A stretch of DNA of 47,931 nt from Gammaproteobacteria bacterium (GTDB lineage: Bacteria > Pseudomonadota > Gammaproteobacteria > Enterobacterales > Kangiellaceae): assembly GCA_013373375.1 (NCBI GenBank), contig JABXHY010000007.1:1-47931 (forward strand), read 5' to 3'. Within the stretch, counting starts at the first letter, position 1, and each line of letters begins with the position of its first letter. The notes under the pieces were generated by a model. The model ran no database searches, was not told the origin of the DNA, and saw only the letters and a program-made list of their open reading frames with translations. The position numbers and the translations under genes are program-made. Shown piece after piece: positions 1-8,021 of the stretch.

Positions 1-2
1 AG

Positions 3-764
3 CAATGGGGCGAATTGTTTCGTGATCAATCTGTATTTCTTCGGGTCGACACAGGTGCAGGCCGTGGTCATCATAAGCATGTAAAAACCGCAGGCGCAGA
101 AGCGAAATTTGGTATTCCAATGGATCAGTTGACTTCCAATTTATCTCTGATGTCAGAGTTGAACTTAAATGTTACCGGTCTGCACTGTCATGTAGGCAGT
201 GGAATTTTGACTCCCGAAAATTGGTATGAAAATGGAGAGTTACTCAAAGAGCTAATTGCTCACTTTCCCAACTTAAAATCAATCGATCTGGGAGGTGGAC
301 TCGGTGTGGTTGAAAAACCCGAGCAGTCAGCTCTTAATTTGAAAGAGATGGATCGCTTACTTTTGGAGTTGAAAAAGCACCTTAATGGAATAGAGCTATG
401 GTTAGAGCCCGGTCGATTCATTAGTGCAGAAAGTGGCGTACTGTTAGCTAGAGTGACGCAGTTGAAAGGAAAAGGAAAGTCGCAATATGTTGGTGTTGAA
501 ACGGGAATGAATTCTTTGATTCGCCCCGCACTTTATGGCGCGTATCATCCAATTGTAAACTTGACCCGATTGCAGGAAGTTGCAGATAAACGCTATACGA
601 TTGTCGGACCAATTTGTGAAACTGGTGATAAGTTAGGAGTGGATAGGTTATTACCGGAGTGCTTCGAAGGCGATGTATTGTTAGTGGCAAATGCTGGGGC
701 GTATGGACGCGTAATGTCGTCGAACTATAATTTGAGAGAGCCAGCGCGAGAAGTGATGGTTTAG
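3..764 (+). CDS. lysA: Diaminopimelate decarboxylase domain, 3' part (probably C-terminal half of aspartokinase-decarboxylase fusion)
   Basis: PLP-dependent decarboxylase of fold type III that converts meso-diaminopimelate to lysine, the last step of lysine synthesis. The reading frame is open to the window edge, so the N-terminus is missing; the first in-frame start-like codon (TTG at 15) is not a real start. Visible motifs are HCHVGSG, the glycine loop DLGGGLGV that binds cofactor phosphate, EPGRFI, the substrate/PLP motif CETGD, and the C-terminal tyrosine segment NAGAYGRVMSSNYNLREPA. The ending NLREPA and the RVDTGAGRGHH segment resemble the decarboxylase half of bifunctional LysC-LysA proteins known from Xanthomonas-type bacteria rather than stand-alone LysA. 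That is from memory of the family, and the kinase half is outside the window. The PLP lysine is also upstream and not seen. Decarboxylase identity is solid; the fusion is likely. Confidence 0.85.
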   Translation, partial: QWGELFRDQSVFLRVDTGAGRGHHKHVKTAGAEAKFGIPMDQLTSNLSLMSELNLNVTGLHCHVGSGILTPENWYENGELLKELIAHFPNLKSIDLGGGLGVVEKPEQSALNLKEMDRLLLELKKHLNGIELWLEPGRFISAESGVLLARVTQLKGKGKSQYVGVETGMNSLIRPALYGAYHPIVNLTRLQEVADKRYTIVGPICETGDKLGVDRLLPECFEGDVLLVANAGAYGRVMSSNYNLREPAREVMV

Positions 765-985
765 AAATTGATATTACCAATTTTCGGTAAATATGTGACA
801 AATCCAGACAGATGTTATACATTGAGATAGAGGGTTGTGGTTTAACCAGTGCGCTAGTTGCTTGACAAATACAAGCGGTAGACAGCCGGTTCAGCTCGAA
901 CGACTGTTAAACGCACTCATGGATTGAGGTCAATCAAAAGTAGCGAAGTCACTGGCGTCATTCTAAATGAGGGTAGGGTAGTATC

Positions 986-1612
986 GTGCGGACCAAGTTA
1001 GCAATTCAAATTCTTAGTGTTCTTACACTAGCAGTGTCTTCTGCCGCTTATTCTGCGAATAATGATGATATGTTCGCAATGCAGAAAACAGAAGTCGCCA
1101 ATCAAGAACTTTTTCTGAATGGTCTTGGTGCAGTAAAAAAGCTCAATTCGATTTACTATATCGGCGCATTATATTTGCCAGAAAAATCAGATATTGACTC
1201 CGATATCATTTTTCTCGAAAAGCCCAAAAAAGTCATATTAAAGTTCGCAATCGACAGAGTGTCAGCTCGTGGTTTTGGTCGTGAACTTGCCGGTAGCTTG
1301 AAAATTAATAATGTTCCCGAAGAAATCGCCGCCTACCGTAATGACCTTAGAAAATTTGTCGGATTCTTTAAGGGTATCTATCAAAAAGGCGACAGTCTTG
1401 CTTTTGAGTACGTGCCGAAGAGAGGAATCTCTGTAAAGCTCAATGAGGAGTTGATTGGAACGGTCACTCGAAAGGGGTTTGATAAATTGCTATTTAAAGC
1501 GTTTTTGGGAGAAAAGCCGTTTAGTACTCATTTCAAGAAAGGTCTAATCGGACGGAATGAAGCTGAGTTGGCGTTGGATTTACAACGCAAATACATCGAT
1601 ATTTCAAACTAG
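986..1612 (+). CDS. Secreted chalcone isomerase-like family protein
   Basis: Protein of 208 residues with an N-terminal signal peptide (residues 1-24, positive start, hydrophobic core, cleavage near AYSA). The mature part begins with the conserved pattern LNGLGAVKKLNSIYYIGALYLP, where a strand-turn-strand carries the family signature 'GxGxRxxxxxxVYxGALYL'. This matches the bacterial periplasmic chalcone isomerase-like family (Pfam Chalcone_3 type). Members share the open-sided beta-sandwich fold, but catalysis of flavonoid cyclisation is not expected in bacteria and the true role is unknown. Fold relatives of this type bind fatty acids, which is only suggestive here. The start is GTG at 986 behind a GGGTAGGG stretch; the ATG at 968 meets a stop within five codons. 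It stands alone between flanking gaps of 221 and 93 bp. Confidence 0.75.
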   Translation: MRTKLAIQILSVLTLAVSSAAYSANNDDMFAMQKTEVANQELFLNGLGAVKKLNSIYYIGALYLPEKSDIDSDIIFLEKPKKVILKFAIDRVSARGFGRELAGSLKINNVPEEIAAYRNDLRKFVGFFKGIYQKGDSLAFEYVPKRGISVKLNEELIGTVTRKGFDKLLFKAFLGEKPFSTHFKKGLIGRNEAELALDLQRKYIDISN

Positions 1613-1705
1613 ACAGTACAATTTGCACCAATTTTCGTAAAGGTTCGTATTTACAAACTAATTTGGTCTCTCTATCCTGTGCGGCAGTATCCTACGGAGT
1701 AAATT

Positions 1706-2833
1706 ATGCTGCACATTAATTCTACGTTTTCGAGCGGAAACATTGATGTTGTTGATATCAATGAGTCGTCCAATCAAGTCCAACTGAAAATCCATCAAGA
1801 TAACAATTCTGACTTTAAACAATGGTTTCATTTCAAAGTTAATAATGCTTTGAATAGAACACTAACATTTCAAGTCTCTGACGCAAAAGATGCCGCCTAT
1901 CCCGACGGTTGGGAAAATTACAACGTCTGCTGCAGCTTAGATGGTGAAGAGTGGTTTAGGATACCGACTGATTATAAAGATGGTGTGCTAACTTTTGAGT
2001 TTTCTTTCGAGGAGTCGAGCGCTTATTTTGCATATTTCGCTCCCTACAGTTATGAAAGACATCTCTCTTTGGTACATCAAGCTGCCTGCCATCCTCTAGT
2101 TGAACACTCAGTTATTGGTCAATCTTTAGATGGTCGAGAAATCAATTTATTACGCTTGGGCAACCCCTCTGCGAAACATAAAGTTTGGTTAATCGCCAGG
2201 CAGCACCCAGGTGAGACTATGGCTGAATGGTTTATGGAAGGCGTTATAGGGAGACTGCTCGATTATACCGACGCAACTGCAAACCAACTGCTAAATGAAG
2301 CCTGCCTATATTTAGTGCCTAATATGAACCCAGATGGCACTGAAAGGGGACATTTAAGAACGAATGCAAATGGCGTCAATTTAAATCGAGAGTGGAATTG
2401 CTCTACGCCAGAACAAAGTCCTGAAGTGTATTGTGTTAGAGATATGATGCTAAAAGAGGGCGTTACGATGTTTATCGATGTTCATGGCGATGAAGGTCTG
2501 CCTTATGTGTTTTTGGCTGGTAGCGAAGGTATTCCGTCTTACAACGACGAATTATCAAAGCAAGAAGAGCATTTTAAACAGGTTTTCAAGATGGCGAACC
2601 CAGATTTTCAAGATGAATTCGGTTATCCAAAGGATTCACCAGGAGAAGCTGATTTAAGTGTGGCGAGTTCTTGGGTGGCGGAACAATTTAAATGTTTCGG
2701 TATGACACTCGAGATGCCATTTAAAGATAATGCAAACGCTCCAGACGTTGAGTATGGCTGGTCGCCTGAGAGAAGTATTCAGCTTGGTGAGACGATCTTA
2801 ACGCCAATTTTGTCGCACGTAACAACATTTTAG
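1706..2833 (+). CDS. M14-family zinc carboxypeptidase, cytosolic (CCP/AGBL-like) type
   Basis: Protein of 375 residues without a signal peptide. Residues 1-120 form a beta-rich domain as in the N-terminal domain of cytosolic carboxypeptidases. The peptidase domain follows with the zinc ligands in RQHPGETMAEWF (His and Glu of HPGE), the substrate-binding segment MNPDGTERGHLRTNANGVNLNREW (Asn-Arg pair), the third zinc ligand in IDVHGDEG, and a catalytic Glu in MTLEMPFKDN. All residues needed for activity appear present. Eukaryotic members trim glutamate from tubulin tails; the bacterial substrate is not established and could be a modified protein tail or a peptide. A strong GGAG lies 8 bases before ATG 1706. 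The next gene starts 56 bp downstream, so the two may be co-transcribed. Confidence 0.88.
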   Translation: MLHINSTFSSGNIDVVDINESSNQVQLKIHQDNNSDFKQWFHFKVNNALNRTLTFQVSDAKDAAYPDGWENYNVCCSLDGEEWFRIPTDYKDGVLTFEFSFEESSAYFAYFAPYSYERHLSLVHQAACHPLVEHSVIGQSLDGREINLLRLGNPSAKHKVWLIARQHPGETMAEWFMEGVIGRLLDYTDATANQLLNEACLYLVPNMNPDGTERGHLRTNANGVNLNREWNCSTPEQSPEVYCVRDMMLKEGVTMFIDVHGDEGLPYVFLAGSEGIPSYNDELSKQEEHFKQVFKMANPDFQDEFGYPKDSPGEADLSVASSWVAEQFKCFGMTLEMPFKDNANAPDVEYGWSPERSIQLGETILTPILSHVTTF

Positions 2834-2889
2834 TGAGAAACTTTTAGGCGTAGCAATCTAAAAGTAAAGCTTTAAAGATAGGATTAAAA

Positions 2890-4194
2890 ATGAGCAAACG
2901 TATAGTAGTTTTTGGCTCTGGTTTTGTCGCTGGACCGGTCGTTGAGTTTCTTTCTCGTCGCGAGGAAAATCAGATAACGGTTGCCTCTAACATTTTAGCC
3001 GAGGCAAATCGGCTAGCGACCAAATATCCGAGAGTAAGCTGCGTAGAAGTGGACGTAACGAATGAGTCTCAAATCAGCGAATTGGTTGCTGAGCACGATA
3101 TTGCGATTAGTTTAGTTCCTTATGTGTTTCATACTTTAATTGCGGGTGTTTGCATTAAATTTAAAAAACACCTGGTGACAGCGTCTTATGTGAGCAAAGA
3201 AATGAGGGAACTGGATCAGCAAGCCCGAGAGGCGAACGTTTTAATTTTAAACGAAATTGGTCTAGATCCTGGCATTGATCATTTGTCAGCAATGAAAGTA
3301 ATCGACGACGCACACGCCAAGGGAGCGAAGGTTAAAAGTTTTGCATCTTGGTGTGGTGGTTTACCTGCTCCAGAATGCAATGATAATCCATTAGGTTACA
3401 AGTTTGCTTGGGCGCCTCGAGGAGTTTTAATGGCGCTATTGAACGAAGCCCAATACTTAAAGGCAGGTGATGTCGTCACGGTTAATTCTAATGCGTTAAT
3501 GAAGAGTGCAAAACCCGTTACTTTGAGTGAAGAGCTTGACTTGGAAGGATACCCAAATCGCGACTCAGTCCCTTATCGTGAAGCTTATGGTATACCCGAA
3601 TGTGACAACCTAATTCGAGGTACTCTGCGCTACAAAGGATTTAGTGAAATCCTAGACGATGCTCATCTGTTAGGACTTTTAAAAGTTGACTCTAAACCTG
3701 ATGAGAAAATAACTTGGGCTGAGTGGTTTGAAGAGGCAGAAAAAGAAGTTGGCGGAATTTCAAGTAAATCGAAACAGGCTTTAGAGTGGTTGGGGCTAAT
3801 TGATCCAAATTCAAAGCTACCGGTAGTCGATTCTATGCTTGACGCATTTTGCACCATGCTTCAAGCGAAATTACAATATGAAAACGATCAGTTTGACATG
3901 ATTGCACTACAGCACCGGTTTGAAATAGTTCATAACGATAAAAGTGAGTATTTATCGTCCACTTTGGTTGTCAAAGGTGATCCTAAAGGCTTTTCTGCAA
4001 TGAGCAAAACAGTGGGATACCCTGTCGGTATTGCGACGCAGATGATTTTAGATGGTGATATTAGTGATACGGGTGTGAAAATCCCTGTAGAGCAACATAT
4101 TTATGAGCCCATTCTTGAAGGCTTAAAGGCAGAAAATATAGAGTGTATTGAACAACCTATGAACGCCCTTAACGAGAATTTTTTTATTGGTTAA
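2890..4194 (+). CDS. Saccharopine dehydrogenase family protein (LYS9-like, glutamate-forming)
   Basis: Protein of 434 residues. It starts with a Rossmann motif, VVFGSGFVAGPV (GxGxxxxP), typical of the NAD(P)-binding domain of saccharopine reductases. It continues with EIGLDPGIDHLSAM and CGGLPAPECNDNPLGYKFAW, which closely match the conserved substrate-domain segments of yeast Lys9. The family interconverts saccharopine with glutamate plus 2-aminoadipate 6-semialdehyde using NADP. In bacteria, Lys9-like proteins usually belong to lysine degradation through saccharopine. The lysine-forming partner (Lys1-like or a fused LKR domain) is not in the window, so direction and pathway are inferred. The location near a lysine biosynthetic gene fits lysine metabolism. 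AGGA lies 7 bases before the ATG. It overlaps the next gene by 8 bp. Confidence 0.88.
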   Translation: MSKRIVVFGSGFVAGPVVEFLSRREENQITVASNILAEANRLATKYPRVSCVEVDVTNESQISELVAEHDIAISLVPYVFHTLIAGVCIKFKKHLVTASYVSKEMRELDQQAREANVLILNEIGLDPGIDHLSAMKVIDDAHAKGAKVKSFASWCGGLPAPECNDNPLGYKFAWAPRGVLMALLNEAQYLKAGDVVTVNSNALMKSAKPVTLSEELDLEGYPNRDSVPYREAYGIPECDNLIRGTLRYKGFSEILDDAHLLGLLKVDSKPDEKITWAEWFEEAEKEVGGISSKSKQALEWLGLIDPNSKLPVVDSMLDAFCTMLQAKLQYENDQFDMIALQHRFEIVHNDKSEYLSSTLVVKGDPKGFSAMSKTVGYPVGIATQMILDGDISDTGVKIPVEQHIYEPILEGLKAENIECIEQPMNALNENFFIG

Positions 4195-4411
4195 CGAAAC
4201 TGAATACGTCTTAACGGTAAACATATCTGCAACTGAATGGGAAAAACTGTATCGTGGGTATGTGAGTCATGCCGAATGTTTCTCTGGAACCAAGCGAATT
4301 TTGGTTCCGGTTAAGCATTTAAGGCAGTTTGTTTCTCGTACTGGAGTACAAGGTCAGTTTCGTTTGTTGATTGATGAAAATAATAAGTTTATTGAGATAT
4401 CTCGTGTTTAA
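4187..4411 (+). CDS. DUF2835 family protein
   Basis: Small protein of 74 residues matching the gammaproteobacterial DUF2835 family. It has an N-terminal strand 'VLTVNISATEWEKLYRGYVSH', then RILVPVKHLRQFVSRTGVQGQFRL and the ending IDENNKFIEISRV. The family is about 70 residues long and this copy is full length. No function is known; the composition suggests a small soluble beta-alpha protein. The likely start is TTG 4187 inside the end of the saccharopine dehydrogenase gene, with GAG at 4174-4176 about 10 bases upstream. No ATG or GTG exists in frame before the conserved region, so translational coupling to the upstream gene is probable. Confidence 0.75.
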   Translation: MVNETEYVLTVNISATEWEKLYRGYVSHAECFSGTKRILVPVKHLRQFVSRTGVQGQFRLLIDENNKFIEISRV

Positions 4412-4424
4412 TGTTTTATGTTGT

Positions 4425-4439
4425 ACTGCACAATGCAGT
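4425..4439 (+). terminator. Possible weak terminator or hairpin after the DUF2835 gene
   Basis: ACTGCA and TGCAGT form a perfect 6-bp stem around a CAA loop, 14 bp after the stop codon. No real T-tract follows, so termination here would be weak or Rho-assisted. Confidence 0.25.
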
Positions 4440-4507
4440 TTGACTGACTAACTTCATGATTTTATTGAAAAATAATATTTAAAAAAAAACACTTTAAACT
4501 GGTCGGA

Positions 4508-4557
4508 GGATTTTTAATAATAGGGTAAATTTCAAGTAACCGTAATAATAAAAATCC
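4508..4557. repeat. Inverted repeat upstream of the DUF1302 gene
   Basis: GGATTTTTA at 4508-4516 is repeated inverted as TAAAAATCC at 4549-4557, separated by 32 bases and ending about 100 bp before the DUF1302 start. It could be an operator or a leader hairpin. The AT-rich arms make a chance match possible. Confidence 0.3.
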
Positions 4558-4655
4558 GGTGTGCTTAGGCAAGAAGTTTGTGCGTTAACTGAGCTGCAAT
4601 GTGCATAAAACTTGAACGATTTAAAACGATAAAATTAAACGGGGAAGGTAATAAG

Positions 4656-6545
4656 ATGACAAAAAAAGGGCTTAACAATTCTGCTCACTCCTCGTCCTAT
4701 AAAGTAGCCAAAATCGCGACGGCGATTTCATTAGCGCTTGCGGTACCCGCGACTCAAGCAGTTGGCATATCATGGGGCGATTGGGAAGGTAGTTTTGACT
4801 CAACAATATCAGTCGGTGCAAGTGTACGTGTTGAAAATCAAGATGCACGATTAATTGGATTCGGAAAACAACTTGATAATGGACGAACAGGGCTTGCTTA
4901 TTCTCACAATGGTGACGACGGTAACATGAACTTCCATAAAGGTGATACGTTCTCTGAAGTAATAAAAGGCGTTCACGATTTTGGTATGCAACATTCAAGC
5001 GGCGTTGGCTTTTTCCTTCGTGGCGCATGGCTTCATGACAATAAACTAGAAAACGGGGATTTCCGTTATTATGGAACCGTGAGCGGCTCTCCGAGCCCAT
5101 TCTTCCCCGATGATCCTCGGATTTCGGGTTTTCCTGATAAATCTCTGGATATCCAAGGCTCAGAAACTCGCCTGTTAGATGCTTACATTTACAACACATG
5201 GTTCTTTGACGAGTCAGCTTTGCAAGTTCGTATTGGTGAGCAAGTCATTAACTGGGGTGAAAGTACTTTTATTCAACACAGTATTTCAGAAGCCAACCCA
5301 ATTGACATTACTAAGCTTCGTGTTCCTGGTGCAGAATTAAAAGAAGCGTTTTTGCCAGTTCAAACATTGTGGGGGTCATTTGATCTTTCACAAAATGTAA
5401 GCGTTGAAGCCTATGTTCAGTTTGAGTGGGATCATATTCGTTTCGATGAAGCAGGTACTTATTTCTCTACCACAGACTTTGTTGGCGAAGCAGGTGATTA
5501 CATTTGGTTGAACTTTGCTCGTGGGCCTGAGTACACTCCTGGCACAGCTGCCTTTCGTCTAGCGGATCAAGATGCCCGTGATGATGGTCAGTTCGGTATT
5601 AAGTTAAACTGGTATGCTGAAAACCTTGGTGCAACGGAATTCGGTTTCTACTATCTAAACTACCATAATAAACGCCCGATAATCTCTGCGAATAAATTTC
5701 AGTTCGATTACGGAGTGGCGAATGGACTAGAGCCACACATTTCTGGAGTGACAGGTAGCTTAGAATATCTTGAAGACATCGAGCTATACGGGATCAGCTT
5801 CAATACTCAAACCGATGGCGGTCTCTCAATTGCAGGGGAAGTCTCTTATCGCGTTGATGAACCTCTTCAAGTTGACGATGTCGAACTACTATTCGCTGCT
5901 TTAGAAGGTATTAGTCCACTGGTTCCTAGAGGCAGCTCGCAGCTGAATGGGTCAGTTGCACCTGGCGAAAAAATTGATGGCTATCGTTTACTCGACACGG
6001 TTCAAGCTCAAACGACTATCACGAATCTTTTTGGACCAGGTTTAGGTGCATCACAATGGGTAGGTTTGTTAGAAATCGGTATGAACCAAATTCAAAATAT
6101 GCCAACAGAAGATGAACTTCGTTTCGAAGCTCCAGGTACTAGCCGAAATGGCAGTGGTGACGATCGAGGTTTGCCTACATCAACGGTTCTATGTGGAGCA
6201 GAACCAACTCGTAACCCTGGCTGCTACGAAGGTCAAGAAACCAATCGTTTTGCAGACGACTTCTCTTGGGGATATCGCTTAGTGGTTCGTGCAGACTACA
6301 ACAATGTGATCGGCGCTTGGAATATGTCGCCTCGTCTAGTGTTTCAACATGACGTGAAGGGCACAACGCCTGCGCCAATTAGCAATTTCGTTCAAGATCG
6401 AAAAGCGTTAGCATTAGGCGCTGCGTTCGATTACTTAGCTAAGTGGAAAGTCGATATTGGTTACAACCGCTATTATGGTGGTGGAACCGCAAATCGACTT
6501 TCTGACCGAGATTTTGTTGCAGTTAATGCAAGCTACTCATTCTAA
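4656..6545 (+). CDS. DUF1302 family outer-membrane protein
   Basis: Predicted 629-residue precursor. The start at ATG 4656 is chosen because GGGGAAGG lies just before it and because a signal peptide begins there (Lys-rich start, hydrophobic ISLALAVPA, cleavage near TQA). The longer frame from 4599 adds 19 residues with no plausible secretion role. The mature protein opens with SWGDWEGSFDSTISVG, the characteristic DUF1302 N-terminus. It continues as alternating aromatic/polar strands rich in Asn, Tyr and Gly and ends with NASYSF, a C-terminal aromatic that fits beta-barrel assembly signals. Family members are long-chain hydrocarbon- or steroid-associated outer-membrane proteins in Marinobacter, Pseudomonas and relatives. 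Substrate here is unknown. It is the first gene of a four-gene unit. Confidence 0.85.
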   Translation: MTKKGLNNSAHSSSYKVAKIATAISLALAVPATQAVGISWGDWEGSFDSTISVGASVRVENQDARLIGFGKQLDNGRTGLAYSHNGDDGNMNFHKGDTFSEVIKGVHDFGMQHSSGVGFFLRGAWLHDNKLENGDFRYYGTVSGSPSPFFPDDPRISGFPDKSLDIQGSETRLLDAYIYNTWFFDESALQVRIGEQVINWGESTFIQHSISEANPIDITKLRVPGAELKEAFLPVQTLWGSFDLSQNVSVEAYVQFEWDHIRFDEAGTYFSTTDFVGEAGDYIWLNFARGPEYTPGTAAFRLADQDARDDGQFGIKLNWYAENLGATEFGFYYLNYHNKRPIISANKFQFDYGVANGLEPHISGVTGSLEYLEDIELYGISFNTQTDGGLSIAGEVSYRVDEPLQVDDVELLFAALEGISPLVPRGSSQLNGSVAPGEKIDGYRLLDTVQAQTTITNLFGPGLGASQWVGLLEIGMNQIQNMPTEDELRFEAPGTSRNGSGDDRGLPTSTVLCGAEPTRNPGCYEGQETNRFADDFSWGYRLVVRADYNNVIGAWNMSPRLVFQHDVKGTTPAPISNFVQDRKALALGAAFDYLAKWKVDIGYNRYYGGGTANRLSDRDFVAVNASYSF

Positions 6546-6561
6546 TAAAAGGTTTGGACAA

Positions 6562-7929
6562 ATGAATAAAACGTTACAAAGTGTTCTTGCCGCTGGTATT
6601 GCTCTGGCTGTATCTCATTCAGCTCTCGCTAAAGTAAGCGCGGGCGATGCGGCGAAAATAGGGAGAGAACTCACTCCGATGGGTTCTGAAAAAGCGGGCA
6701 ACGCTGATGGTACTATTCCTGCGTGGAACGGTGGTGTAACTAAGCCACCTGCGGGTTATAAGTCTGGTGATCACCATCCGGCACCATTTGCTGCAGATAA
6801 AGCAAAATTCACTATCACGGCTGCCAACGCAAAGAATTATCAAGACAAATTATCTCCAGGTATTATGGCGATGTTTCAAGCTTATCCTGAAACGTTCAAG
6901 ATGCCAGTGTACCCATCAATCCGAACGGCTTCTTATCCGCAATACGTTTACGACGCAACAAAAGCGAATGCTACACGTGCTGAGTTAGTTGAGGGCGGTA
7001 ACGGCTTGAAAAATGCTGCTATAGGAACTCCGTTTCCAATGCCTCAAAATGGTCTGGAAGTTATTTGGAACCACATTGTTCGATATCGCGGTGTGACGGT
7101 TATGCGTGATACTGGACAGGTAACGCCGACTCGTGACGGTGCCTATACAATGGTTAAGTTCCGTGATGAGTTGGATCAGTTATACACTCGAGAAGGCATG
7201 ACGCCACAAAAGCTAGAAGAAGAAAACATGTTGTTCTACTTTAAGCAGTGGGTGTTATCGCCAGCACGTTTAGCTGGCACTGCGTTACTTGTGCATGAGA
7301 CATTGGATCAAATTAAAAAGCCTCGCCAGGCTTGGACCTACAACACCGGACAGCGTCGTGTGCGACGTGCTCCAAACGTTGCTTATGACGCGCCAGGAAC
7401 AGCGTCTGATGGTCTACGTACGACTGATGACTTTGACATGTTCAACGGTGCACCAAATCGCTACAATTGGAAACTGCTTGGCAAAAAAGAAATGTACATT
7501 CCATACAACAACTACGAGTTACACTCGGACAAGTTAAAGTATGATGACATCGTCAAGCCTGGTCATGTTAATTCTGAGTTCACCCGTTGGGAGCTTCATC
7601 GAGTGTGGGTTGTAGAAGCAACCTTGAAAGAGGATACTCGTCACATCTATAAAAAACGTGTGTTCTATATTGATGAAGACAGTTGGCAAATTGCTGTAAC
7701 TGACATCTACGACAACTCAGATGAGCTTTGGAGAGTTGGGTTCGCATTTGCGATTAACTATTATGATGTTCCTGCAATATGGTCAACACTTGATGTAATT
7801 CATGATCTAAAAGCTGGTCGTTATATTGCGATTGGCCTAGACAATGAAGACGAAATGTACGACTTTAAAGTAGAGCGCGGTGCAGAAGACTTTACGCCGG
7901 CAGCGCTCCGTCGAGCCGGACGTCGATAG
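6562..7929 (+). CDS. DUF1329 family secreted protein
   Basis: Precursor of 455 residues; ATG 6562 follows the DUF1302 stop by 16 bp. The longer frame overlaps the end of the DUF1302 gene and lacks a signal peptide. The signal peptide spans residues 1-23 (SVLAAGIALAVSHSALA, cleavage after ALA). The mature part starts with KVSAGDAAKIGRELTPMGSEKAGNADGTIPAWNGG in pieces typical of DUF1329: GRELTPMG, AGNADGTIPAWNGG. It later contains KPRQAWTYNTGQRRVRRAPNVAYD, the family's core, split between a Trp-Tyr strand and the RRVRRAP turn. The fold is related to the lipoprotein carrier LolA/LolB class, which suggests a role in moving hydrophobic cargo between membranes. A DUF1302 gene directly upstream is the usual pairing. 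Confidence 0.87.
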   Translation: MNKTLQSVLAAGIALAVSHSALAKVSAGDAAKIGRELTPMGSEKAGNADGTIPAWNGGVTKPPAGYKSGDHHPAPFAADKAKFTITAANAKNYQDKLSPGIMAMFQAYPETFKMPVYPSIRTASYPQYVYDATKANATRAELVEGGNGLKNAAIGTPFPMPQNGLEVIWNHIVRYRGVTVMRDTGQVTPTRDGAYTMVKFRDELDQLYTREGMTPQKLEEENMLFYFKQWVLSPARLAGTALLVHETLDQIKKPRQAWTYNTGQRRVRRAPNVAYDAPGTASDGLRTTDDFDMFNGAPNRYNWKLLGKKEMYIPYNNYELHSDKLKYDDIVKPGHVNSEFTRWELHRVWVVEATLKEDTRHIYKKRVFYIDEDSWQIAVTDIYDNSDELWRVGFAFAINYYDVPAIWSTLDVIHDLKAGRYIAIGLDNEDEMYDFKVERGAEDFTPAALRRAGRR

Positions 7930-7950
7930 TTACTTACTTTGTGCTACTAT

Positions 7951-7980
7951 AAAGGCCGGGGTTCCGGCCTTTATTTTATT
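7951..7980 (+). terminator. Rho-independent terminator after DUF1329
   Basis: AAAGGCCGG and CCGGCCTTT form a 9-bp GC-rich stem with a GGTT loop, followed by a T-rich tail. It lies inside the four-gene unit, between the DUF1329 and YCF48 genes, so it probably attenuates the two downstream genes and leaves the first two more highly expressed. Confidence 0.85.
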
Positions 7981-8021
7981 GTTGAAATAAATTTTTAGAC
8001 TGAATTTTGTTAGGGGACATA

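Noticed and set aside
774-790. TTACC/GGTAA hairpin after the decarboxylase gene as a terminator
   Set aside because: A 5-bp stem with a 7-base loop and no T-run is too weak to call.
448-822. A minus-strand ORF of 124 codons antisense to the decarboxylase gene
   Set aside because: It lies wholly opposite a strongly coding region, has no ribosome site, and its composition is what antisense reading of conserved codons gives.
880-910. A GGTTCAGCTCGAA segment that looks like the T-loop of a tRNA
   Set aside because: No acceptor, D or anticodon stem can be paired around it; no CCA end.
4392-4405. GAGATATCTC palindrome at the end of the DUF2835 gene
   Set aside because: Inside coding sequence, short, and with no similar copies nearby.
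4672-5199. A minus-strand ORF of 175 codons inside the DUF1302 gene
   Set aside because: The opposite strand is a clear family member with signal peptide and ribosome site; the antisense frame encodes no recognisable features.
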